From positions 7,804-22,912 of the forward strand of contig DBDN01000044.1 of the NCBI GenBank assembly GCA_002293615.1: a DNA stretch of 15,109 nucleotides. The letters run 5' to 3'. The DNA is from Betaproteobacteria bacterium UBA931. Lineage in GTDB: Bacteria > Pseudomonadota > Gammaproteobacteria > Burkholderiales > Casimicrobiaceae. The position numbers were made by a program, and so were the translations under genes. The notes beneath the pieces were generated by a model. The model made no database searches, had not been told where the DNA came from, and worked only from the letters and a program-made list of their open reading frames with translations. The stretch's first letter is position 1. Each line of letters opens with the position of its first letter. This document shows positions 7,666 through 15,109 of the stretch, piece after piece.

Positions 7666-9576
7666 ATGAATCGTTATCCCGCTTGGAAATACGCGCTCAT
7701 GGTGTTTGCCATAGTGCTTGGCGCGCTTTATTCCGCGCCGAATCTTTTTCCGATTGATCCGGCCGTTCAGGTGTCATCGACCAAATCCGCGACCAAAGGC
7801 GATGAAGTATTGCTTGGTCAGGTCAAAGAGGCGCTGGACGTGGAAAATATCGTTTATGAAGAGGGCTTTGTCGACCCGGTCGGCGTCAAAATCCGCTTTA
7901 AAAGCGAAGACACGCAAACGCATGCCAAAGATGTGCTGGAGAGAAAGTTCGGCGAAGAAAACTATACCGTCGCTTTGAACCAGATTTCCGATGTACCGGG
8001 TTGGATGGAGAAAATCGGCGCCAAGCCATTGAATCTCGGCCTTGATTTACGTGGCGGCGTACATTTTTTGCTCGAAGTGGACATGAAAGGCGCGATGGAA
8101 AAAGCGGCGGATCGCTACGCTACCGATTTACGCACTTTTTTGCGCAACGAGAAAATCAGCAACCGCGGTATTGTGCGTGAAGGAGATACGGTTGCGATGC
8201 GGTTTACCGATGCCGGTATGCGTGATCGTGCCCGCGATAGAATTCGTCAGGCGCATCCTGAATTGATTCTGTCGGATCAGTCGTCGGGCGATGAATGGCG
8301 CCTGGTTGCGCGCGTAAATCCCGATGAGGTGCGTAAAGTTCAGGAAAGCGCTATTTCACAGAACATTGTGACCTTGCGCAATCGCGTTGACGAATTGGGG
8401 GTGGCCGAGCCGATCGTGCAACAATCCGGCGCGGAGCGAATCGTTGTGCAGTTGCCCGGTGTTCAGGATACTGCGCACGCGAAAGAAATTCTGGGGCGTA
8501 CCGCATCGTTGGAAATCCGCATGGTCAATGACGATGCGGCGGCGCTGGAATCGGCGTTGCGTGGGCGTGTGCCTTACGGCAGCGATTTGTTCAAGGATCG
8601 AGACGGGACGCCGATTCTGTTGCAACGGCAGGTGGTGCTGACCGGCGATCGAATCAACGATGCACAACCGGGATTTACGGATACGACGCAGGAGCCTGCC
8701 GTTATAGTACGCCTTGATAGCGCAGGCAGCCGGATTTTCAAAGACGTCACCCGCGAAAATGTCGGCAAACGCATGGCTATTGTGCTGGTCGAAAAAAATA
8801 AGGCGGAAGTAATTACCGCGCCGGTGATTCGTGAGGAAATCGGCGGCGGTCGTGTACAGATTTCCGGATCGATGACATCGCGCGAAGCAAACGACATTGC
8901 GCTTTTGATGCGCGCCGGTGCGTTGGCGGCGCCGATGGAAATCGTTGAGGAGCGTACCGTTGGCCCGTCTTTGGGGAAGGACAATATTGAGCGCGGCTTC
9001 AAATCGGTGGTTTGGGGTTTTGCGGCCCTGATTCTGTTTATCTGCATGTATTACATGGGGATGGGCGTTATCGCCGGTATTTCATTGTCGGTCAACGTGA
9101 TGTTGTTGGTTGGGCTGCTCTCAGCGTTGCAGGCAACATTGACATTGCCGGGCATTGCCGCTATTGCGTTAACCATCGGTATTGCCATCGACTCGAACGT
9201 GCTGATTAACGAACGGATACGCGAAGAATTGCGTTGGGGCGCGTCGCCGCATATGGCAATCAGCGCTGGCTATGAGCGCGCCTGGGCGACAATTCTGGAT
9301 TCAAACATTTCCAACTTGATCGCTGGCCTCGCGTTATTTATCTTCGGTACTGGACCGGTGCGCGGTTTTGCCGTAGTACATTGTCTCGGGATCATGACTT
9401 CCGTATTTTCCGCCGTGTTTGTTTCCCGCGGGCTGGTGTCGTTGATGTATGGTCGTAAAAAGCATCTGGAAAAAATCTCGATCGGACAGGTCTGGAGGCC
9501 GCCGGTCGAAACATTGGCTGCTAATTTTGCGGCACCGGACGGCGCCAAAATCAACAACCCGAAAGAAAACAACTGA
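7666..9576 (+). CDS. secD: Protein translocase subunit SecD
   Basis: RND-like membrane protein that, with SecF, uses the proton or sodium gradient to pull exported proteins across the inner membrane late in SecYEG translocation. With the ATG at 7666 it has 636 residues and begins MNRYPAWKYA, as in betaproteobacterial homologues; an in-frame ATG at 7618 would add 16 unsupported residues. The first membrane segment is at about 8-26, the conserved LGLDLRGGVHFLLEVD at about 124-139, a long periplasmic region with P1-type domains follows, and the other membrane segments run from about 455, including the segment ending IAIDSNVLINERIREEL. The C-terminal tail is hydrophilic. No good Shine-Dalgarno precedes 7666, and the yajC-secD gap holds a hairpin. 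secF follows after 52 bases. Confidence 0.96.
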   Translation: MNRYPAWKYALMVFAIVLGALYSAPNLFPIDPAVQVSSTKSATKGDEVLLGQVKEALDVENIVYEEGFVDPVGVKIRFKSEDTQTHAKDVLERKFGEENYTVALNQISDVPGWMEKIGAKPLNLGLDLRGGVHFLLEVDMKGAMEKAADRYATDLRTFLRNEKISNRGIVREGDTVAMRFTDAGMRDRARDRIRQAHPELILSDQSSGDEWRLVARVNPDEVRKVQESAISQNIVTLRNRVDELGVAEPIVQQSGAERIVVQLPGVQDTAHAKEILGRTASLEIRMVNDDAAALESALRGRVPYGSDLFKDRDGTPILLQRQVVLTGDRINDAQPGFTDTTQEPAVIVRLDSAGSRIFKDVTRENVGKRMAIVLVEKNKAEVITAPVIREEIGGGRVQISGSMTSREANDIALLMRAGALAAPMEIVEERTVGPSLGKDNIERGFKSVVWGFAALILFICMYYMGMGVIAGISLSVNVMLLVGLLSALQATLTLPGIAAIALTIGIAIDSNVLINERIREELRWGASPHMAISAGYERAWATILDSNISNLIAGLALFIFGTGPVRGFAVVHCLGIMTSVFSAVFVSRGLVSLMYGRKKHLEKISIGQVWRPPVETLAANFAAPDGAKINNPKENN

Positions 9577-9628
9577 TCGGCGCTTACCGGCCAACAGATT
9601 AGCCTGATAAATTCAAGGATCATTCATT

Positions 9629-10573
9629 ATGGAGTTTTTCCGGTTTACCAAAGACATTCCTTTCATGCGCCATGCGAAGGTGTTCAACATCATTTCGGCG
9701 ATTGTCTTTATTTTATCGGTATTTTTTCTTGCCTATCGCGGATTGAATTTTGGCGTCGATTTCAAAGGCGGTACCGTGATGGAAGTGCATTACACGCAGC
9801 CCGCCGATCTGAAAACAGTACGCGAAGCGGTGGATTCGTTGCAATTCGGCGAATACACGGCACAACTTTTTGGTTCGGCGAATAACGTGTTGATTCGCTT
9901 ACCGTTGAAAGAAGGTGTTTCCAGCGCCCAGCTTTCCGAACGGGTGATGAGGGCCTTGCAGGAAAAAGATCCCAGCGCTTCGCAGCAACGGGTGGAATTC
10001 GTCGGCCCGCAAGTGGGCAGCGAACTTTATCATAAAGGGTCAATGGCGTTGCTTATGGTGGTGCTCGGTATCGTCGCCTATTTATCGATGCGTTTTGAAT
10101 GGCGGTTTGCCGTAGCGGCGATTATTGCGAACTTGCACGACGTTGTGATCATTCTTGGATTCTTTGCGTTTTTTCAATGGGAGTTCACGTTGCCGGTATT
10201 GGCGGCGATCCTTGCAGTGTTGGGCTACTCTGTCAACGAATCGGTCGTGGTCGCCGACCGGATCCGGGAAAATTTCCGAAAATTGCGCAAAGCAAGTGTG
10301 CCACATGTGATCGACAGCGCGATCACCAGCACCATTTCTCGTACCGTGATCACCCACTTTTCGACGCAATTGATGGTGGTGTCGATGCTGATTTTTGGCG
10401 GCGAAGCGCTGCATTATTTTTCCATCGCGTTGACTATTGGTATTTTGTTCGGTATTTACTCGTCGGTGCTGGTGATGTCGCCGCTTGCCATGTGGCTCGG
10501 TGTTTCCCGCGAAAATCTGGTGAAACCCGAACGCAAGACGGGCACGCTGGAAGATCAAAAAATATTGCCTTGA
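9629..10573 (+). CDS. secF: Protein translocase subunit SecF
   Basis: Partner of SecD in the accessory motor of the Sec translocon. The 314-residue product begins MEFFRFTKDIPFMRHA, a start strongly typical of betaproteobacteria. The first membrane segment is at about 18-37, followed by the conserved GVDFKGGT at 42-49, the periplasmic P4-type domain, then five membrane segments with VLGYSVNESVVVADRIRE in the conserved part. An AAGGAT lies upstream of the ATG. The gene ends shortly before the dedA-family gene, and no terminator is visible in between. Confidence 0.96.
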   Translation: MEFFRFTKDIPFMRHAKVFNIISAIVFILSVFFLAYRGLNFGVDFKGGTVMEVHYTQPADLKTVREAVDSLQFGEYTAQLFGSANNVLIRLPLKEGVSSAQLSERVMRALQEKDPSASQQRVEFVGPQVGSELYHKGSMALLMVVLGIVAYLSMRFEWRFAVAAIIANLHDVVIILGFFAFFQWEFTLPVLAAILAVLGYSVNESVVVADRIRENFRKLRKASVPHVIDSAITSTISRTVITHFSTQLMVVSMLIFGGEALHYFSIALTIGILFGIYSSVLVMSPLAMWLGVSRENLVKPERKTGTLEDQKILP

Positions 10574-10610
10574 TCCACTGTCGATCTAATCCGTCGTTGC
10601 TGTGCAGCAG

Positions 10611-11246
10611 ATGATCACCACACTTATCTACGGTTTTCTGACACTCGACGATACGCTGACAGTATTTGTCGCGCAACATGGGCATTGGGTGTATCTGCTG
10701 CTGTTCGCGATTATTTTCATTGAAACGGGGTTGGTAGTTTTTCCGTTTTTGCCCGGTGATTCGTTGCTCTTCATCGCGGGCACGTTGGCCGCCACGACGA
10801 TGCTTAATGTTCATATTATTGTGCCGCTGCTGATGGCTGCGGCGATTATTGGCGATTCGGTGAATTACATGATCGGGCGCAAGATTGGTGAACGGGTTTA
10901 CACTTGGAGAGATTCGCGTTTTTATAAGCGCGCTTATCTTAAGCGCACGCAAAGGTTCTATGAAAAATATGGCCATGCCACAATTATCATTGCCCGCTTT
11001 GTACCGATCGTGCGCACGTTTGCCCCGTTTCTTGCCGGCGTGGTCGCGATGTCGTATCCTCGTTTCCTGACCTATAACATTATCGGCGGTGTTTTATGGG
11101 TTGGCTTGTTGGTGTATCTCGGTTATTTCTTCGGCAATATCCCTTTCATCAAAGACAACCTGTCGTTTTTTGTGATCGGCATCGTCGTAATTTCAGTAAT
11201 TCCGATAGTCGTTGCTTATGTCAAGGAAAGGCGCGCGGGTGCCTAG
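10611..11246 (+). CDS. DedA-family membrane protein
   Basis: DedA/VTT-fold inner-membrane protein. Family members are linked to lipid-carrier (undecaprenyl phosphate) or phospholipid flipping and to membrane-potential homeostasis; which role applies here cannot be told. It has 211 residues from the ATG at 10611; a GTG at 10602 would add three, and neither has a clear ribosome site. Hallmarks are FIETG at 36-40, FPFLPGDSLLF at 44-54, GDSVNYMIGRKIG, and ARFVPIVRTFAPFLAG at 128-143. The acidic and basic residues E38, D50, R129 and R135 match those reported as essential in the E. coli homologue YqjA with a one-residue offset (from memory). Several hydrophobic membrane segments are visible. It lies 37 bases after secF with no terminator, so it is probably co-transcribed. 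Confidence 0.9.
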   Translation: MITTLIYGFLTLDDTLTVFVAQHGHWVYLLLFAIIFIETGLVVFPFLPGDSLLFIAGTLAATTMLNVHIIVPLLMAAAIIGDSVNYMIGRKIGERVYTWRDSRFYKRAYLKRTQRFYEKYGHATIIIARFVPIVRTFAPFLAGVVAMSYPRFLTYNIIGGVLWVGLLVYLGYFFGNIPFIKDNLSFFVIGIVVISVIPIVVAYVKERRAGA

Positions 11247-11294
11247 CTTTTTCCCTCATAAAAATTTTTGTGCGATCATCATCGAAAGATTGCT

Positions 11295-12524
11295 ATGCCA
11301 AATTTATCTTTAGAGCATGTGGCTTTATCTTCACGGGTATTCAAGGGAAAAGATGCGTTTGTTTTAACAATTGCTTTTTCTGTCAATGAGCCTCTTGTTT
11401 TTGATGTCAACATCGCTGTTGATATCGCCGATATAAAAACCGGCGAAATACTTGAACGTTATGACGCAGCTTCTACCGGCTGGGATATCAGTTGGTTACC
11501 TCACGGCGCTTATGAAATACATATGATGGCTCCGCAGATTAATCTCCCGAAAGGACATTATGAGTTGCGGATAGCTGCGTTGCATCGTATTGGGCTAAAA
11601 GAGGTGATCGACAGCAGAGAGACGCTTTCGTTTATCGTCAAAGAAGATTTGTCTTCGGAAAATATCACACAATTTTCTTGGCAACTTCAAAGCAAGCCCG
11701 GAACCATGCCTGTTGAGAAACTGGCATGGCGGCGCGGCAGTGGAGACTGGTTTTCAAAACATTTTGACCATGAAGTGCGTACGATCACTAGCTATCTTTT
11801 GGGTAATTCTCCATTGTTGAAAGGGAAAGTACTCAATGTCGGTTGCGGTGACGGCACCACGGATCTTGGCATTGCTTTGCGTGTACAGCCGGAAGAGATG
11901 GTGGGTGTGGATCCGTTTTGTCTCTATGAGCGCTTATCCGAAGTCATAAGGCAGGCCAACATGCCGTTGGAAAAACTGCCGGAAAATTTACGGTTTTTAC
12001 CGGCAGACGCAAATGCTCTTCCTTTTCCTGATGATTATTTTGATGTTGTATTGTCGTGGGGGTCTTTGGAACATATTGTCGGTGGTTATCTTCAGGCGTT
12101 CTCCGAAATCCAGCGCGTATTAAAGCCAGGGGGATTGCTTATGGCGCATCCAGGGCTTTTTTATTCTGATATAGGCAATCATCTTGGTGAATTTCAGTTT
12201 GCCCGCGACGAACCGTACGTGCATCTGAAGCACTCCCGTGAATGGCTGAAAGAAAAAATATTGGCCAGCGAACCGGACAGGATTGACCGTTACGGGGATG
12301 ACGGAACGTCGATGCAGTATTGGCAGTGGTTTACTGAACTCAATCCAATTACAGTTGATCTTTTTGAGCAACAACTGCGGGAAAGAAAATTCGAACCATG
12401 GCGTGTTGCCTTGAGAACACACGATCTTGTGGAATACACGCCTGAACTTCAGAAATACTCGTTTGTTGATTTGGCAGTCGGCGAACTTTACGTTTCTGCG
12501 TATAACCGAAAAGATAGGAAATAG
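11295..12524 (+). CDS. Two-domain protein: Wzt-C-like beta-sandwich plus SAM-dependent methyltransferase
   Basis: 409 residues from the ATG at 11295, preceded by GAAAG; the frame extends nine codons upstream to a TTG without homology. Residues about 5-116 are strand-rich with the layout of the carbohydrate-binding C-terminal domain of Wzt polysaccharide ABC transporters: KGKDAFVLTIAFSV, a central strand set, then LPKGHYELRIAALHRIG and ending LSFIV. Residues about 178-290 are a class I SAM methyltransferase: motif I VLNVGCGDGTTD at 179-190, the acidic end of strand 2 in VGVDPF, LPADANALPFPDDYFDVVLS at 235-254, SLEHI and LKPGGLL. The remaining 120 residues are unassigned. The substrate is unknown; a surface glycan is a reasonable guess from the N-terminal domain only. 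Base composition is lower than in secD (hand counts of three 60-base lines 38-43 % GC against 52-65 % in two secD lines). The stop lies three bases before the insertion sequence. Confidence 0.8.
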   Translation: MPNLSLEHVALSSRVFKGKDAFVLTIAFSVNEPLVFDVNIAVDIADIKTGEILERYDAASTGWDISWLPHGAYEIHMMAPQINLPKGHYELRIAALHRIGLKEVIDSRETLSFIVKEDLSSENITQFSWQLQSKPGTMPVEKLAWRRGSGDWFSKHFDHEVRTITSYLLGNSPLLKGKVLNVGCGDGTTDLGIALRVQPEEMVGVDPFCLYERLSEVIRQANMPLEKLPENLRFLPADANALPFPDDYFDVVLSWGSLEHIVGGYLQAFSEIQRVLKPGGLLMAHPGLFYSDIGNHLGEFQFARDEPYVHLKHSREWLKEKILASEPDRIDRYGDDGTSMQYWQWFTELNPITVDLFEQQLRERKFEPWRVALRTHDLVEYTPELQKYSFVDLAVGELYVSAYNRKDRK

Positions 12525-12527
12525 GTG

Positions 12528-12553
12528 AGAAGTGGCCCCATATATCTGTACAG
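12528..12553 (+). repeat. Left terminal inverted repeat of the IS3-family element
   Basis: Positions 12528-12553 match the minus-strand sequence of 13793-13768 at 23 of 26 bases; both begin AGAAGTGG and end in the self-complementary CTGTACAG. A second matching octamer, GTTAGGTG, lies at 12566-12573, but 12 bases beyond this repeat instead of three as on the right side. Confidence 0.85.
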
Positions 12554-12585
12554 AAATCTTCCGAAGTTAGGTGGATTCTCCGCTG

Positions 12586-13403
12586 CTAAGCCGCGATGTT
12601 TTGCGGCAGTTGGTTAAAGTAAACCGCATCCGGTGTTTGTCCGTCAAGAGCCGAATGCGGACGCCGAAGGTTGTAAAAGGCAAAATAGCGCTGCAATGCC
12701 TGTTTGACCTCCGATACGGTATCGTAGCCGTGGAGATAAACCTCCTCATATTTGACCGTCCGCCACAATCGCTCGACAAAGACGTTGTCCTTCCAGCCGC
12801 CTTTGCCGTCCATACTGATCCGGATACGATGCTGGTGAAGGATGCCGATAAAAGCGGCGCTGGTGAATTGGCTGCCTTGGTCGGTATTCATGATCTCGGG
12901 GGTGCCCTATTTCAGGATTGCCTCCTCAAGCGCATCAACGCAGGCATCCGGGGTTAAGCTGTTGGAAAGCCGCCAGGCCAGGACTTTACGGGTCGCCCAA
13001 TCGAGAACCGCTGTCAGGTAGACAAAGCCTCTCTTCATCGGAACATAGGTGGTGTCCATCGCCCAAACCTGATTGGGACGGTCAATATTGAGGTGGCGCA
13101 GCAAATACGGGTAGATACGGTGCGTCTTGTCGCGCTTGCTGTTGTTGGCTTGGCGATAGACTGCCGCGATATTCATTTTCTTCATCAGGGTACACGCCCC
13201 ACGGCATATCCCGCCAGTTTGAGCATATCCCGCAGCATCCTTGAACCGGCAAAGGGATGGTCCAAATGAAGTGCGTCGATACGACGCATCAGCGCCAGAT
13301 CGCCGTCAGAAACAGGGCGAGGGTGGTAATACACTGAGGAACGGGACAAAGATAAAAGCTTTGCTTGCCGAGCGACCGGCCGTGGGTGGCCTGGATCCAT
13401 CAT
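12586..13403 (-). pseudogene. IS3-family transposase OrfB (DDE integrase domain), disrupted
   Basis: Three pieces in order on the minus strand. 13403-13185 holds the HTH_21-like start (LSLSRSSVYYHPRPVSD, HPFAGSRMLRDML). 13185-12907 holds MKKMNIAAVYR, RPNQVWAMDTTYVPM with the first catalytic Asp, and TAVLDWATRKVLAW. 12891-12586 holds NTDQGSQFTSAAF with the second Asp and FVERLWRTVKYEEVYL with the Glu, then RRPHSALDG. Between pieces one and two, around 13186-13200, a small deletion shifts the frame and removes residues expected between VGR and TLMKKM. Between pieces two and three the frame is the same but a TAG at 12909-12907 replaces what is normally a Tyr codon before GTPEI. The triad is thus spread over broken frames, and the protein cannot be made whole without recoding. 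Confidence 0.9.
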
Positions 13404-13704
13404 CGTTTTGCGCTCGAGCCGCCCACCCGATCGAGCGCGCCTGCCAAAAAATCGTTCTCCAGCGTCAACTGCCCGATCTTGGCATGCAGTTCTTTCAGAT
13501 CGGGCAACAAATCAGGTGATTTCTCCGAAGGGGAGGAAAAAACATCCGCCGCACTTTCCAATAACCGACTTTTCCAGCGGGTGATTTGGTTCGGATGCAC
13601 CGCAAACGTTCTGCCAACTCCGCCAATGTGCTATCCCCTTTCAGCGCCGCCAAAGCCACTTTAGCCTTGAATGCCGCTGTGTGGTTCCTGCGTGGTTTTT
13701 TCAT
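13400..13704 (-). pseudogene. IS3-family OrfA (helix-turn-helix protein), frameshifted
   Basis: The N-terminal part, MKKPRRNHTAAFKAKVALAA to about AELAERL, is in one frame from the ATG at 13704. The second part, VHPNQITRWKSRLLESAADV to GGSSAKR, is in another frame ending at 13400. The join near 13601-13606 lacks one base (or one plus a multiple of three) compared with an intact helix-turn-helix reading AERL-x-VHPNQITRWK. The second part carries the leucine-rich helix ELHAKIGQLTLENDFL typical of family OrfA proteins. A GGAG lies upstream of the start. Confidence 0.88.
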
Positions 13705-13759
13705 ACTCTATGCTCCGTTTTAAGCCGTTTCCAGCCGTTTATTCAAGCAAAGAATACAC

Positions 13760-15109
13760 CTAACGCCCTGTACAGATTTTTGGGACCACTTCTGTTTGTT
13801 TTTTGATTTCCGCATCCACTTTATCAAATACTTCCCTCATCGTATTCGTTGGTTTTGGCCCGAACAGGCTGAACGCGACAATGGCAATCGAAGCAAAGAT
13901 AAAGCCGGGGATGATCTCATACAAGCCAAGGTAGCCGCCTTGCTTCCAGACGATGACAGTAATGGCGCCGGTCAGCATGCCTGCCAATGCGCCGTTTCGG
14001 GTCATGCGTGACCAGAAGAGCGAAATCAAAATCACCGGGCCGAATGACGCGCCGAATCCCGCCCAGGCGTAACTGACCATTTTCAACACACGGCTGTCCG
14101 GGTTGTTGGCGAGGATGACGGCGATAATGGCGACGGCCAGCACCATCATGCGGCCGACCCAGACCAGTTCACGGCCACTGGCGCTGCGGCGGAAAAAGAT
14201 GCGATAAATATCGCCGGTCAACGCGCTGGAGCAGACCAGCAGTTGGCACGATAATGTGCTCATGACTGCCGCAAGAATGGCTGCAAGCAACATTCCGGCG
14301 ATCCATGGGTTGAACAGTAACCGCGATAATTCAATGAATACAGTTTCAGAGTTGGCGGTAACGTTCGCTGCCTGATCCGGGTGGTGGTAAAAGTAGGCGA
14401 TACCGAAAAATCCGACCGCAACCGCGCCGACGAGACTCAGAACCATCCAAGTCATACCGATGCGGCGCGCCGGTTTGATTTCTTCCAACGACTTTGCCGC
14501 CATAAAACGCACCAGAATATGTGGCTGTCCGAAGTAACCCAAGCCCCACGCCATCAATGAAATAATGGCGACCACGTCGAGATTGCGTAACATGTCGGTG
14601 TACAGTGGATTAATCTCGTTCACCACAGCGACGCTGCTGGCGATGCCGTCATCGGCGGCGATCACGATTGCGGGTACCAAAAGCAACGCGGTAATCATCA
14701 GCGATGCCTGTACGGTATCCGTCCAGCTTACCGCGAGGAAGCCACCGATGAATACATAAGAAATCGTAGCGATTACCGCAACGATCAATGCTGTTTCATA
14801 GGGTAACTCGAACAGGCTTTCAAACAAACGCGCGCCGGCTACGACGCCGGAAGCGCAGTACACAGTAAAGAAAACCAGAATAATCAGCGCCGAGAACAGG
14901 CGCAACATATGCGAATTGTCTTCAAAACGGTGCGCCAGATAATCGGGGAGCGTCAACGCATTTCGCGAAAATTCGGTATAAACGCGCAATCTTCCCGCGA
15001 CCCAGCGCCAGTTGCACCATGCACCAATAATCAGCCCGATCGCGATCCACGACTCCGAAATGCCGGAAAGATACACCGCGCCGGGTAATCCCATCAAGAG
15101 CCAGCCGCT
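13760..15109 (-). CDS. putP: Sodium/proline symporter PutP; 5' end outside window, 3' end rebuilt by IS
   Basis: Inner-membrane SSS-family transporter that takes up L-proline with Na+. 449 residues are visible. The frame is open to the right edge and starts S-G-W-L-L-M-G, matching E. coli PutP from about Ser57, so roughly 56 residues are missing (no start is visible). Close matches, from memory, include GAVYLSGISESWIAIGL, NALTLPDY, YCASGVVAGARLFES, FIGGFLAVSWTDTVQASLM, MAWGLGYFGQPHILVRFMAA, LAAVMSTLSCQLLVCSSALT (Na+-site region) and LYEIIPGFIF. The natural tail after AEIKKQT has been replaced: the last ten residues (EVVPKICTGR) and the TAG at 13762-13760 come from the right end of the insertion sequence. 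E. coli PutP has a similarly short hydrophilic tail there, so the transporter probably still works. Confidence 0.92.
   Translation of the reverse strand, partial: SGWLLMGLPGAVYLSGISESWIAIGLIIGAWCNWRWVAGRLRVYTEFSRNALTLPDYLAHRFEDNSHMLRLFSALIILVFFTVYCASGVVAGARLFESLFELPYETALIVAVIATISYVFIGGFLAVSWTDTVQASLMITALLLVPAIVIAADDGIASSVAVVNEINPLYTDMLRNLDVVAIISLMAWGLGYFGQPHILVRFMAAKSLEEIKPARRIGMTWMVLSLVGAVAVGFFGIAYFYHHPDQAANVTANSETVFIELSRLLFNPWIAGMLLAAILAAVMSTLSCQLLVCSSALTGDIYRIFFRRSASGRELVWVGRMMVLAVAIIAVILANNPDSRVLKMVSYAWAGFGASFGPVILISLFWSRMTRNGALAGMLTGAITVIVWKQGGYLGLYEIIPGFIFASIAIVAFSLFGPKPTNTMREVFDKVDAEIKKQTEVVPKICTGR
13768..13793 (-). repeat. Right terminal inverted repeat of the IS3-family element
   Basis: The outer 26 bases match the left repeat at 23 positions. 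On the minus strand this repeat, plus the eight bases after it, is read in frame as the last codons and stop of putP. Confidence 0.85.

Larger units (their letters stand above)
12528..13793 (-). mobile_element. Decayed IS3-family insertion sequence, about 1.27 kb
   Basis: Bounded by 26-bp imperfect inverted repeats and carrying the usual orfA/orfB pair of IS3-family elements on the minus strand, joined by an ATGA overlap (orfA TGA at 13402-13400, orfB ATG at 13403-13401) after GCAAAACG. In many family members a -1 frameshift near such a junction makes the OrfAB transposase. The DDE residues can be recognised, but both frames are broken, so the copy is probably non-autonomous. No clear 3- or 4-bp target duplication is seen: left flank GTG, right flank GTT. 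The element sits between two convergent genes and reaches into the 3' end of putP. Confidence 0.88.

Noticed and set aside
12907..12909. In-frame TAG in the transposase as a recoded (read-through) codon
   Set aside because: The same transposase also has two frameshifts, so ordinary decay explains the stop better; other genes here end normally at TAG (yidD, yajC, dedA, methyltransferase).
13241..13664. Plus-strand open frames within the insertion sequence
   Set aside because: Antisense to the transposase genes, with no recognisable domain.

Overview
The window reads as a piece of a betaproteobacterial chromosome. The best evidence is the SecD N-terminus (MNRYPAWKYA), the SecF N-terminus (MEFFRFTKDIPFMRHA), the YajC tail ending LLPKGTIK, and the gene order rpmH-rnpA-yidD-yidC-mnmE. 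Composition looks close to 50 % GC by eye, with one AT-richer gene. I do not name a genus. No tRNA, rRNA, CRISPR array or phage module was seen.

Region 1 (1-2745, + strand): the 3' part of dmsA and all of dmsB, the catalytic and four-cluster iron-sulfur subunits of a DMSO/N-oxide-type respiratory reductase, overlapping by four bases. No dmsC anchor gene follows. A terminator closes the operon, and a second terminator pointing the other way closes the opposing mnmE operon.

Region 2 (2995-7087, - strand): the rpmH-rnpA-yidD-yidC-mnmE operon, read leftward from a near-consensus sigma-70 promoter at 7059-7087. Direct octamer repeats lie just upstream of that promoter. dnaA and oriC, often found beside rpmH, are absent.

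Region 3 (7266-11246, + strand): yajC-secD-secF followed by a dedA-family gene. Regions 2 and 3 face away from each other across about 250 bases, so YidC, YidD, YajC, SecD and SecF, which work together at the Sec translocon, are encoded at one divergent locus. A GC-rich hairpin with a short T run lies between yajC and secD.

Region 4 (11295-12524, + strand): an AT-richer gene for a two-domain protein. Its N-terminal part resembles the carbohydrate-binding beta-sandwich domain of Wzt-type polysaccharide ABC transporters, and its C-terminal part is a class I SAM methyltransferase.

Region 5 (12528-13793): a decayed IS3-family element with 26-bp imperfect inverted repeats, two broken transposase frames and no convincing target duplication.

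Region 6 (13760-15109, - strand): putP, a sodium/proline symporter cut by the right window edge. Its last ten residues and stop codon come from the insertion sequence.
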